Shown: positions 16,063 to 24,309 of the stretch, in pieces | Layout of the letters: each line of letters opens with the position of its first letter | Numbering within the stretch: position 1 is the first letter of the stretch | Assembly (NCBI GenBank): GCA_964606895.1 | Contig: CAZSHX010000051.1 | Span: forward strand, 1-34,368 | Source: CAZSHX01 sp964606895 | GTDB taxonomy: Bacteria; Bacteroidota; Ignavibacteria; Kapaibacteriales; UBA2268 | DNA length: 34,368 nt | Direction: 5' to 3' | Notes under the pieces: model-generated | Seen by the model: the letters and a program-made list of their open reading frames with translations, nothing else | The model's database searches: none | What the model was told of the DNA's origin: nothing | Made by a program: the position numbers and the translations under genes

Positions 16063-18198
16063 TTAACCATGTTTTGTATAGTGGACAAGTTTATGTTTAG
16101 TCTTTTTTCTGAATTTTTGAGATTCACTCAGAAAATACTCCTGAGCTGAAAAAGGAGGTTCATCATCCTTTGGTTGCAATTTAGTATATGAACCGTCAGA
16201 ATTCAACAACCAAGATTTTTTATTGTCTTTCCAGTAAATATTGAAGAATTCAATCAGCATTTTTTGAATAGATTTGTCGTAAACGGGAAACATCAGCTCC
16301 ACCCTATTGTGCAGGTTACGGCTCATCCAGTCTGCACTTGAGAGATAAATTTCCTTGTTCCCTCCGTTTTGGAAAAGAAATAATCGGCTATGTTCAAGAA
16401 ATCTACCTAAAATACTTCTAACTTCAATATTTTCGCTTATTCCTTCCAAACCGGGTTTAATACAGCAAATACCTCTGCAAAGAATATTAATTTTCACTCC
16501 TTTTTGCGAAGCTCTGTAAAGTGCTTTACTGACTTCTCCGTGAGCTATAGAATTCATCTTAGCCCAAATCATTCCGGGATTCTCGGGTGTGTGAAGTTCA
16601 GTTTCTCTATCAATCAATTCAATAATTCTTTGTCTTAAATTGATAGGAGCTACGATGAAATGATTCCAGTCCTTATGATGGGAGTAACCGGTCAGATAAT
16701 TGAAAAGATGAATCGCATCAGTTCCAAACTGTTCATTTGCAGTAAATAATCCCAAATCGGTATATAAACGAGCAGTTGAATGATTATAATTTCCTGTTGA
16801 CAAATGAAGATAGGTTTGAAGCTTATCGCTTTCTTTGCGAACAACCATTGCAATTTTGCAATGTGTTTTTAATCCTAAAACTCCATAGACAACATGCACG
16901 CCTACGTGCTCAAGTTCTTTTGCCCATGTAATATTATTCTCCTCGTCAAATCTGGCTTTCAATTCAACAAATGCAGTAACATCTTTGCCGTTTTCAGCCG
17001 CCTGTTTCAATGCGGCAACTATAGGCGAATTAGTACCTGCTCTGTAAAGAGTCATTTTAATCGCGAGGACATCATTATCGGAAGCCGCAAGATTGATAAA
17101 CTTTAGGACACTGTTTGTAAATGAATCATAAGGATGATGAACGATAATATCACGTTTCTTAATTGCCGAAAATATCGAAGGACCATCAATCGAAAATTCC
17201 GGAAGTATATTTGTTTGAAAAGGGATATCTTTAAGTAATCGCAGGTCGAGCTTAGTTAATTGCATGAAATCGGGCAAGTTCAGTGCTCTGTTTACGATAT
17301 AAACATCGGTTGGTTCCAATTCGAGGGAACCTCGTAATAATTCAAGAAGATATTCAGGCATTTTGGCACTTACTTCAAGCCTGACAGCGGCTGTTCCCCA
17401 TTTTCTATGTTTTATTTGCTCTGCTATCTCTCTAAGCAAATCTTCGGCTTCGTCTTCAGCAATTTCTACGTCTGCATCACGCGTTACCCTGAATGTATGA
17501 GCCGCTTCTATAAATAGCCCGGGGAATAAAACTTCTGCATTGGCTTTAATGATTGATTCCATTAATACAAAATGGTACCCAACAGGATTATCAATTGGTA
17601 CGAATCTCGGTAAAAATGAAGGGAGCTGGAGAAATGCAATTCTTCTGTCAGGTGATTTTTTTGATTTGTCGTTAAGAACAAAAGCAATATTCAAACTACG
17701 GTTTATTATTCTCGGAAAAGGATGTGCAGGGTCCAAACTCAGAGGTGTAAGCAATGGAAGCACAGATTGGCAGAAGTAGCCTTTCAGCTTCTTTTTTTCT
17801 TCTTTTGTCAGCATATCGTAGAAATGGAGAACAACATTTTCCTTTTCTAGCTCAGGAAGAAGGATTTCATTTAGAATTTGCTCTTGTTTTGCATAAAGTG
17901 GTAGCAAGCCTTTTCGAATTTCAGTCATTTGTTCCTGAGGAGTCATGCCGTCCATAGAAAGCTCAACTACTCCTGCAAGTACCTGATTCTTTATTCCGGC
18001 AACTCTAATCATGAAAAATTCATCAAGATTGGAGCTGAGGATTGAGACAAACTTCAGCCTTTCCAGCAAAGGCTGGGATAAATCTTCAGCTTCTGCTAAG
18101 ACTCTTTTGTTAAACTCAAGAAAACTCAACTCGCGGTTGAAATAATAATCTGTTGAGTTCAGATTATAAATCCCGTTGTGTAAAATATCAGGTTCCAT
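16063..18198 (-). CDS. ppk1: Polyphosphate kinase 1
   Basis: PPK1 makes polyphosphate from ATP reversibly through a phosphohistidine. At 711 residues it is full length. The N-terminal domain begins YFNRELSFLEFNKRVLAEA with SILSSNLDEFFMIRVAG. The head domain has LLPLLTPLSLDPAHPFP. The two C-terminal phospholipase-D-like domains carry YRAGTNSPIVAALKQAAENG, the catalytic His446 in GLKTHCKIAMVV, HLSTGNYNHSTARLYTDLGL, and SADWMSRNLHNRVELMFPV. It lies between pgsA and a Lol-type permease gene, all on the minus strand with short spacers. Polyphosphate supports stress tolerance, which matches the stress theme at the other end of the window only loosely. Confidence 0.97.
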   Translation of the reverse strand: MEPDILHNGIYNLNSTDYYFNRELSFLEFNKRVLAEAEDLSQPLLERLKFVSILSSNLDEFFMIRVAGIKNQVLAGVVELSMDGMTPQEQMTEIRKGLLPLYAKQEQILNEILLPELEKENVVLHFYDMLTKEEKKKLKGYFCQSVLPLLTPLSLDPAHPFPRIINRSLNIAFVLNDKSKKSPDRRIAFLQLPSFLPRFVPIDNPVGYHFVLMESIIKANAEVLFPGLFIEAAHTFRVTRDADVEIAEDEAEDLLREIAEQIKHRKWGTAAVRLEVSAKMPEYLLELLRGSLELEPTDVYIVNRALNLPDFMQLTKLDLRLLKDIPFQTNILPEFSIDGPSIFSAIKKRDIIVHHPYDSFTNSVLKFINLAASDNDVLAIKMTLYRAGTNSPIVAALKQAAENGKDVTAFVELKARFDEENNITWAKELEHVGVHVVYGVLGLKTHCKIAMVVRKESDKLQTYLHLSTGNYNHSTARLYTDLGLFTANEQFGTDAIHLFNYLTGYSHHKDWNHFIVAPINLRQRIIELIDRETELHTPENPGMIWAKMNSIAHGEVSKALYRASQKGVKINILCRGICCIKPGLEGISENIEVRSILGRFLEHSRLFLFQNGGNKEIYLSSADWMSRNLHNRVELMFPVYDKSIQKMLIEFFNIYWKDNKKSWLLNSDGSYTKLQPKDDEPPFSAQEYFLSESQKFRKKTKHKLVHYTKHG

Positions 18199-18251
18199 AT
18201 AAATTCAAGTATAAATAAAAGAAATAAATACAGCAAAAAGCTTTCCAAACT

Positions 18252-18785
18252 TTACTTTTCTTTGAAAAGTTTGAACATTCTCACTCCGTACTGGATGAAA
18301 GAATAAACTAATCCTGCAACAACAAGCCATTGCCAATATACAACAATCCACTCTAATCTGAAAATCATAGCAACAAATAAAATTGTTACAAGGTCAACCG
18401 TAATCTTGCCAACAAGGTTAGAGGGCAGGACATATTTGAGTTTTCGGGTGGCATAAATCCCGCCGAGCATTATCAGAATGTCCCTGATTATGATTGTCAA
18501 ACCAAGCCAGAGAGGCATCCATCCTTTTATTACAAGTATTAAGCCGATAGTCCCGATAAATATTTTGTCAGCAAGCGGGTCAATCACTTTTCCTGCTTCG
18601 CTCACCTGATTCATCTTTCTGGCTATATACCCGTCCAGCAAATCGGTAATAATTGCAAGTATTCCGATTGCTAAGACAATCCACGGCTTTTCGTACCACA
18701 TTGCGTAACCGACAGGAATAGAAAGCAAAAGCCTGAAAAAGCTAAGCATATTCGAAACAGTCCAAATCATATTTTTTTCTTTCAT
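18252..18785 (-). CDS. pgsA: CDP-diacylglycerol-glycerol-3-phosphate phosphatidyltransferase
   Basis: It condenses CDP-diacylglycerol with glycerol 3-phosphate to make phosphatidylglycerol phosphate. The full CDP-alcohol phosphotransferase motif is visible in pieces: DLLDGYIARKMN, then EAGKVIDPLADKIF, which gives the DG-AR-G-D-D spacing with all acidic residues intact. The protein has 177 residues with several membrane helices, the usual size. It is first in the direction pgsA-ppk1-permease, 53 bases from ppk1. Another CDP-alcohol transferase is possible, but the short length and the start IWTVSNMLSFFRLLLSIP favour PgsA. Confidence 0.9.
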   Translation of the reverse strand: MKEKNMIWTVSNMLSFFRLLLSIPVGYAMWYEKPWIVLAIGILAIITDLLDGYIARKMNQVSEAGKVIDPLADKIFIGTIGLILVIKGWMPLWLGLTIIIRDILIMLGGIYATRKLKYVLPSNLVGKITVDLVTILFVAMIFRLEWIVVYWQWLVVAGLVYSFIQYGVRMFKLFKEK

Positions 18786-18844
18786 GAATATCTCTCCATA
18801 TTTAATAATTCAATTTTTATAATCTTTCAAAGAAATCTTCTTTA

Positions 18845-18990
18845 TTCCCCCTTTGAAAAAGGGGGTTAGGGGGATTTTCTTCTCTTCATCTCATCAAACA
18901 CCTAACCACCTAAGCAACTAAGCACCTAAACACTTGAAGAGTCCACCCCGTCACTTCGTGCCACCCCTCAAGAGGGGAATTTTCCCTTTC
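18845..18990. repeat. Composite intergenic repeat, inverted copy, invading the symporter gene
   Basis: Three blocks occur together. TTCCCCCTTTGAAAAAGGGGG followed by TTAGGGGGATTTT (about 18845-18878) forms a hairpin. A 7-8 bp minisatellite of CACCTAA and CAACTAAG units spans about 18889-18932. A hairpin block, GTCCACCCCGTCACTTCGTG with CCCCTCAAGAGGGG, spans about 18941-18979. The same blocks in the opposite orientation fill 299-507. The last block overlaps the 3' end of the symporter reading frame. Confidence 0.85.
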
Positions 18991-20390
18991 AGAAGAAATA
19001 GGCTTATAACCAATGAAACCAGTATTCCCGGAATCATTGGTTCCGTATTCTGTATTATCGGCAATAAATCCAAAATCTTGTTTTCTCCAAGTATTTTCAT
19101 GATTGTCCAAATTGCGGATATCCCCGAAGAAGTCAGCATAAGAAATAAAATGCTCTTTCCGGAAGGTTTGAAGCTTTTGCTGAAACTGAATAATAGCGGC
19201 AAGAGTAAACCCGGCACGGCTATTGATGCTGTCCTATAAATCAGTTGTACTGCAGAAGGAAGTATAATTGCCATCATTATCCCGACAATTGCAGTAATTA
19301 ATAAGCCTATATTGGTTAATGATTTTGACGAAAGAATTTTATTCCTTCTTCTGAAATAAGGTTCAAGCAAATCATTTCCGATTGTTGCCGCACTAACAAA
19401 AGTATATCCATCAAGAGAAGCCATAATAGGCGAAAGCATAGAAGCAACGAAAAACCCTTTTGCAAAAACCGGAAGAATATTTTCTCCCAATACCGGAAAA
19501 GAAGTAATAGGAGCCAAATCGTGGAAATATGCTTTTGCGTATAATCCGGTCATCAAAGTTAGAAAATCAAACACAATCCAGCATAAAATTGAAACCAGTA
19601 CACCATTACGTGCAGTTTCCGGACTTTTTGCCGCAGAACATCGCTGATGGAATCCAGGGTCAACAAATGTCTGGAGGGCAATGATATACCACACAATTAT
19701 AATTTGCCAAGGGAATCCGCCAAAAAAATCTTTGTGCAATTCCGGCAATCTGCTAAACATATCCGAAAAGGAACCAAGTTTGACAACAGAAAAATAAAGC
19801 AAAATCCCGAAACCCAAAAACATCAGGACAAACTGTGCAGTGTTAGCCATAATGTCGGCTTTGAATCCGCCTTTATATAAATAAATCAACGAAATAAAAG
19901 CACCGATTATTATGCAAATCCATAATTCCAAGCCTACGAACATTCGGATAATTATTCCAAGCATCAATATGTAAGCCGCAGGAATGGTGATGAGCAAAAT
20001 AATTACCGATGATACTTTCCCTGCAGTTGTGCCATAGCTTTTCTGAATTTGCTCAGGAATTGTGCAAACATTCGTATTCCGTACTTTTTTTGCTATAAGG
20101 ACGGCATATAATGCCGCGGCGATATAGTAAGGCAAGCCAAAACATACCCATGCTACAATTCCGTTGGAATAAACAAACTCTCCGACACCGAGAATGTTTC
20201 CGTACCATGTAGATACCAATGTGGCGACAAAAACGGGCAGTGTAAGTTTTCTTCCTGCCAGAAGGAAGTCTTCCTTACCTGATGATGTTTTTTTTCGGGT
20301 ACCCCAGATTCCTAAAAAAATAATCGCTATAAAATAAAGAGCAATTATTCCATAATCTGCAATCGCAAATGTAAACTTAACCGTTTCCAT
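18951..20390 (-). CDS. Sodium:solute symporter family transporter
   Basis: 479 residues and about 13 hydrophobic segments fit the SSS family (LeuT fold), which couples sodium entry to uptake of sugars, amino acids or vitamins. Matching pieces are FLGIWGTRKKTSSGKEDFLL near the start, LVSTWYGNILGVGEFVYSNG, the QTFVDPGFHQRCSAAKSPETA region typical of helix 6 and the following loop, and MLSPIMASLDGYTFVSAATI. The substrate cannot be told from sequence. The final 13 residues (LKGKIPLLRGGTK) and the stop are encoded by an intergenic repeat block, so the native C-terminus has been replaced or extended. The CoA-binding protein gene lies 51 bases upstream in the same direction. Confidence 0.88.
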   Translation of the reverse strand: METVKFTFAIADYGIIALYFIAIIFLGIWGTRKKTSSGKEDFLLAGRKLTLPVFVATLVSTWYGNILGVGEFVYSNGIVAWVCFGLPYYIAAALYAVLIAKKVRNTNVCTIPEQIQKSYGTTAGKVSSVIILLITIPAAYILMLGIIIRMFVGLELWICIIIGAFISLIYLYKGGFKADIMANTAQFVLMFLGFGILLYFSVVKLGSFSDMFSRLPELHKDFFGGFPWQIIIVWYIIALQTFVDPGFHQRCSAAKSPETARNGVLVSILCWIVFDFLTLMTGLYAKAYFHDLAPITSFPVLGENILPVFAKGFFVASMLSPIMASLDGYTFVSAATIGNDLLEPYFRRRNKILSSKSLTNIGLLITAIVGIMMAIILPSAVQLIYRTASIAVPGLLLPLLFSFSKSFKPSGKSILFLMLTSSGISAIWTIMKILGENKILDLLPIIQNTEPMIPGILVSLVISLFLLKGKIPLLRGGTK

Positions 20391-20441
20391 TTGTCTTACC
20401 GAAACTTGCTGTATTTACAGGGCATGAGAAAAAATTAATCA

Positions 20442-20843
20442 TTATCGGGATACATATTCTTTGTAGATACATCTATCCTGAATGAAATCAATATCATTTT
20501 CCTTTGCAAGCAGTTCAGCCTCATGATTGATGATACCTTCCTGAAGCCAGATTAATTTAATGTCGCCTTTTTGCTTCCTTCGTTCAACAGCTTCCTGAAC
20601 CACATTCAGGCAATCTGCAGATGGTCTGAAAACGTTTAAAATATCAATTTTATCCGGAATTGATTCAAGTTTCGGAAAACATTTCAAACCATTGATTTCA
20701 TCTGTCGAAGGATTCACCGGAATGATATTATATCCCTGATTCAGTATAAATGCAGGTACGGAATAGGCAGTTTTATATTCATTTTTTGACATACCGTAAA
20801 CTGCAATATTTTTATAGCTGTCAAATATTTCTTTCATTGTCAT
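20442..20843 (-). CDS. CoA-binding protein (YccU-like)
   Basis: 133 residues matching the CoA_binding_2 family, a small Rossmann-fold domain related to succinyl-CoA ligase. Family features are YKNIAVYGMSKNEYKTAYSV, GYNIIPVNPSTDEINGLKCF, DILNVFRPSADC, IKLIWLQEGIIN, and the conserved end IDFIQDRCIYKEY with its invariant Cys. The physiological role of YccU-type proteins is not settled; binding of CoA or its thioesters is the usual inference. It starts at the first of two close ATGs (20843 or 20837). The symporter gene follows 51 bases downstream. Confidence 0.9.
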   Translation of the reverse strand: MTMKEIFDSYKNIAVYGMSKNEYKTAYSVPAFILNQGYNIIPVNPSTDEINGLKCFPKLESIPDKIDILNVFRPSADCLNVVQEAVERRKQKGDIKLIWLQEGIINHEAELLAKENDIDFIQDRCIYKEYVSR

Positions 20844-20969
20844 TTTATATTCCTTTAATAAAGTTCATAAACTATTTATTTCAAAAGCATTATCACTCCA
20901 ATCACCCGTTTTTATTTTTATATTCGAATGATTTTCTTAAATTAATAAAAAATATTTGAAATACAAAGG

Positions 20970-21467
20970 TTGAGATGTTTAAAGTTTAGGCGTTTAGTTG
21001 GTTTGGTGCTTAGTTGTTTGAGGGGATGAAGAGAAGAATGAAATAATTCTTATTATTCCAATTTCATTATTCTATAATAAGTTTGCTCTGTCAGAGAAAT
21101 CCAATTTCTTTTTCCAATTTGCATCTTTTTATTCATTTTCCGTAAAAATTGCAATAAAATATTGCTTAACCAATTGATATTATTTCAAATAACGAAATTT
21201 TAACCATTGCATCTTTTTCATCATTGGAATGCAATTGATGCAGTTTGATGAATATTCGGCAAAGTCTTGAACTGGGATTTCTGGGATTTAAGGGAATAAG
21301 ATGATTAAGATTTCTTCTTTCCTGATTTTCCCATATTGCACTGCATCCTCAAAAAAGTAATTTAAAAAATGTAATGCAATATTCACATAACCTATTGATA
21401 TTAATTCAATTAACGAAGTTCTACCCATTGCATCTTTGAATGCAAAATGATGCAAAAGATGCAATTC
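20970..21467. repeat. Gene-poor stretch with degenerate repeats
   Basis: The interval 20844-21757 holds no convincing gene. At 20972-21032 there is another copy of the 7-8 bp minisatellite (GAGATGTTTAAAGTTTAGG, TTAGTTGGTTTGGTGCTTAG, then GATGAAGAGAAGAA). At 21149-21243 and 21371-21467 lie two imperfect direct copies of one unit: an A/T-rich lead containing ATTGATATTA, then AACGAA, then CCCATTGCATCTTT or ACCATTGCATCTTT. The motif AATGATGCAAAAGATGCAAT at 21446-21465 also matches bases 28-47 of the window exactly. On the minus strand both copies read KDAM..SL.E.ISIG before diverging, possibly a dead gene fragment. Confidence 0.6.
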
Positions 21468-21600
21468 TTACAGCCTCCAAGAATGGAGAGGGTCGGAGTG
21501 AGGTTGACTAAATATCATTTCAAAGTACGATATCACAATTAATAAACGAAAGAAATAATTATTTATTGCTATGAAATGAGAGTAAATATATTTATCTATG

Positions 21601-21680
21601 GTCAGGAGTTGCCTCCTGGCTTCTTGGATTTATTGAATATAAATATAGCAAGTTGAAGACTGCAGGCGGGAACTCCTGCC
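21601..21680. repeat. Two CAGGAGTT-family palindromes in opposite orientation
   Basis: GTCAGGAGTTGCCTCCTGGC (21601-21620) and TGCAGGCGGGAACTCCTGCC (21661-21680) are imperfect hairpins. They are related to each other in inverted orientation and to the copy at 8301-8320. Together they could fold into a larger structure downstream of the PD-(D/E)XK-like gene, whose stop is at 21758. Confidence 0.55.
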
Positions 21681-21757
21681 GTTGGGAAATATTTTCGTCG
21701 TATTTGCGGACACCGAAATCGCCGGGGGAATTCTCGGAATACTTCTCCTTGCCTGTA

Positions 21758-22270
21758 TTACCAGATTTTGGGTTTGAAATCTGCTGAATTTGTAATGCTT
21801 GCACTGATTCCTGTAGCTCTGATAACAAATAATCCTTTCTTTTCAGCCATCACTGCCGCTTCGCCTTCGTCTGTAAGATAGGCTACAGCTCCCATTATTT
21901 TGTTGTGCTGATACTTTGGCAGTACCGTTTTAATTACTTTTAATTCGCTTAAAAATTCTTTTATGTCATTGGGTTTCAATGTGGTTTTGACTTCTACTAT
22001 AACAATATCATCACCATTTTCGGCAATAATGTCAAATTCATATTGCCGATTATTAAAAAATCTTTTTGTCCGTGTTGATGTGGTGACAACATCAATTCCT
22101 TTTTCATTTAATATTTTAACCAAATCGCCCTCAACAAGTGATTCAATTAACTTTCCCCACTGACCTGTAAAAAGTCGTTCCAACTGATTCAATTTCTTAT
22201 CAGTATCCTGAAACATTAGCCAGACTTCATTAAAATTCAACTTTTCGATATTTGAGGTTGTTGCTCCCAT
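21758..22270 (-). CDS. PD-(D/E)XK nuclease-like protein (DUF3782-type)
   Basis: 170 residues. A helical N-terminus (MFQDTDKKLNQLERLFTGQW, then GKLIESLVEGDLVKIL) precedes a restriction-endonuclease-like core: YEFDIIAENGDDIVIVEVKT gives the D...ExK active-site signature, with FDII supplying the Asp and VEVK the Glu and Lys. The C-terminal part (KIMGAVAYLTDEGEAAVMAE, KGLFVIRATG) fits the remaining core strands. Such proteins are frequent, often many per genome, in cyanobacteria and Bacteroidota, and their substrate is unknown. The gene stands alone, with repeats on both sides. It may be an orphan nuclease or part of a mobile cassette. Confidence 0.75.
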   Translation of the reverse strand: MGATTSNIEKLNFNEVWLMFQDTDKKLNQLERLFTGQWGKLIESLVEGDLVKILNEKGIDVVTTSTRTKRFFNNRQYEFDIIAENGDDIVIVEVKTTLKPNDIKEFLSELKVIKTVLPKYQHNKIMGAVAYLTDEGEAAVMAEKKGLFVIRATGISASITNSADFKPKIW

Positions 22271-22364
22271 TTTCCTCTATATTAATATTACATATAAACC
22301 CCAAATTAAGAATTTTATTTCAAATATCATGAACTTTTTCCATCAATCGCTGTTATGACCTTAA

Positions 22365-22393
22365 GTTCCCAAGCGGGAGCTTGGGTACGAGAG
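22365..22393. repeat. Short dispersed hairpin (CCCAAGC/GCTTGGG)
   Basis: GTTCCCAAGCGGGAGCTTGG forms a 7-bp perfect stem, with GTTC and TACGAG flanks. I recall this type of element in intergenic regions of diverse bacteria. Only one copy is seen in this window. Confidence 0.5.
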
Positions 22394-22402
22394 GGAAAGA
22401 AA

Positions 22403-22433
22403 AAACCCGTTAGTCAAAGCGACTAACGGGTTT
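22403..22433 (-). terminator. Rho-independent terminator of the six-module lipoprotein gene
   Basis: A perfect 13-bp stem, AAACCCGTTAGTC with GACTAACGGGTTT, encloses a 5-base loop. In the minus-strand reading it is followed by a run of T. It lies 18 bases after the stop codon at 22451. Confidence 0.93.
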
Positions 22434-22450
22434 GGAGATTTTAATTTTTT

Positions 22451-24181
22451 CTACTTCTTTATCATCTTCACATTCAGATTAGTCGAAGTATCGTTGCACC
22501 CTACAGTGAAAGCACTTATGCCCTTGCTGTTGTAACCTGCCAAACCAAAATAGAGAGTATATGTACCCGGGCAAATTCCGGTAAACGAGAAGTTACCGTT
22601 TGCATCTGTTTTCATATTGGCTATGTGTGCACCATTCAAAGATAAATATACGACAACACTATCCAGCCTGTCACCGCTGGTTGAGTCGGTAACCGTTCCG
22701 CTTATGGTCCCGTTACAGCATTGGCTGTATGAAATCATCGTTTTGGTAAATGATACTGTATCGTTGCATCCCATGGTTACATTCCAGTTCATGGCTTCAG
22801 GTCTGTACCAGTCTTTTTTAGTATAGTACAGCGAAAATGTACCCGGGCAGATATTCGAAAATGTTACGCTTCCGTTTTGAGTGTAAGATTGGGTTATAGT
22901 TTTACCGTTCTGGGACAATCCGACATAGCATGAATCTATTGCATCGCCCGAAAGACTGTCTTTCACGTTCACAACAATCTTGCCCTTACAGCAGGAATCA
23001 TTTCCGGTGGCAACAAGATAACGGGTAGTTGTATCGAATGCGTTGCAATGCGATGTATAGCTGAAACTTTGAGATTCGTAGTAACTTGAAGAAATCCTAA
23101 TGGTATAGTTGCCGGTGCAAAGATTAGAAAAATACGTATAGTTTGTTGTGGTTTGGGTTTGAATTAATGTATCATTCCTGTATATTCCTATGGTAGCCGA
23201 ATGAGTGAGTGAACTGTTGCTATGCCTGTCCTTTAAAAATATTTTCAAAATTCCTTTACAGCAAGTATCGGTTGCATGAGCTTGTAGCATACCTCTGGAA
23301 ATGTCTAGAGTATCGTTGCAATGAATATTTACTCCGAAACCGTAACCTGTATATCCGGTTTTGTCCAGATGAATATAATAAGTATCTTCGCACAGTCCGG
23401 TAAATGTTATGGCGGTACCCTGATAAGTAAAGGTATTGAGCAAAGTGCTTCCTTTGTAAAGCTTAACAGATGTGCCGGAAAGCGGTTGCCCTGTGGTTGA
23501 ATCTTTTGGAGTAAAAGTAAGTACACCATTACAGCATGTGTCCTGATGATTTGCGGTCTTGTAATATTTTAATGATACAGAATCATCTGCGGCAATATGA
23601 ACGGAATCATAGATGAGACCATAACCCGATTTGTAAAGCCTTACGATGTATGTGCCCGGGCAAATATGGTGAAAAACAAAGTAGCCGTGAGCAGATGTTG
23701 TATCTTTTCGAATAAGCGTTCCCCTGAATAATCGGATTTCAACACCACTTAGAGCTGAACTGTCTGAACTTTTAAAGGCAGAAATTTTTATGGTTCCGTT
23801 GCAGGAATCATGATATTGGAGAATAACAGGAGCAGATGTTTTTGACCTGAAATCCAAAAGATTATCAGTTAACGGCTTGAAATCGGGATGGGTGATTTTA
23901 ACAGATAGTTTTGACATATCCAAAGGAAGATCGGTAAAAAGGAAATTTCCGTCTTCATCTGTTGTATCAGAAAACAAATTTTTTGGAGCAGAAGTTGCCT
24001 GGTCAATCACATTCAGAATAGCACCTGGTACGGGTGTTGTATTTTGGTCAACAATTTTACCTTTGATGGTCGTAATGTCGTTATTGGAAGTTATTGGATT
24101 TTCCTCGCAGGCAACAAACAATATTGCTACCGAAAAAATAGCAATAAGCACGAGATTAGCCGGCAGTAACAGTTTTCTCAT
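22451..24181 (-). CDS. Lipoprotein of six ~90-residue Cys-rich beta modules
   Basis: The 576-residue protein has a lipobox FVAC with the lipidated Cys at residue 25. The rest is six consecutive beta-sandwich modules of the carboxypeptidase-regulatory-like type, starting near residues 38, 126, 215, 306, 397 and 488. Each shows an opening such as GTISGTVTDSTSGD, then a C-P-G-T-Y strand (ICPGTYIVRL, ICPGTFSLYY, ICPGTYTLYF). Modules 3-6 open with a CC pair and most contain a CND motif, so several disulfides within or between modules are likely. There are no catalytic residues. The protein is probably an extended rod on the outer membrane with a structural or adhesive role. Its promoter region is AT-rich, and a strong terminator follows. 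Confidence 0.82.
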   Translation of the reverse strand: MRKLLLPANLVLIAIFSVAILFVACEENPITSNNDITTIKGKIVDQNTTPVPGAILNVIDQATSAPKNLFSDTTDEDGNFLFTDLPLDMSKLSVKITHPDFKPLTDNLLDFRSKTSAPVILQYHDSCNGTIKISAFKSSDSSALSGVEIRLFRGTLIRKDTTSAHGYFVFHHICPGTYIVRLYKSGYGLIYDSVHIAADDSVSLKYYKTANHQDTCCNGVLTFTPKDSTTGQPLSGTSVKLYKGSTLLNTFTYQGTAITFTGLCEDTYYIHLDKTGYTGYGFGVNIHCNDTLDISRGMLQAHATDTCCKGILKIFLKDRHSNSSLTHSATIGIYRNDTLIQTQTTTNYTYFSNLCTGNYTIRISSSYYESQSFSYTSHCNAFDTTTRYLVATGNDSCCKGKIVVNVKDSLSGDAIDSCYVGLSQNGKTITQSYTQNGSVTFSNICPGTFSLYYTKKDWYRPEAMNWNVTMGCNDTVSFTKTMISYSQCCNGTISGTVTDSTSGDRLDSVVVYLSLNGAHIANMKTDANGNFSFTGICPGTYTLYFGLAGYNSKGISAFTVGCNDTSTNLNVKMIKK

Positions 24182-24309
24182 TTCTTTCTCTCCAAAAAAA
24201 ATAAATAATCAATTGCAGAAGCAACGTATTTTATAGTAATACATTATTAAGTAAAAAGTTACAGGAAAAGCCAAGTATTGATTGATTCTGAATTATTTCA
24301 AAAAGAAAA

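Noticed and set aside
21592..21828. Minus-strand frame of 78 codons after the PD-(D/E)XK-like gene
   Set aside because: It overlaps the 3' end of that gene in another frame and runs through both CAGGAGTT palindromes. No protein features are seen.
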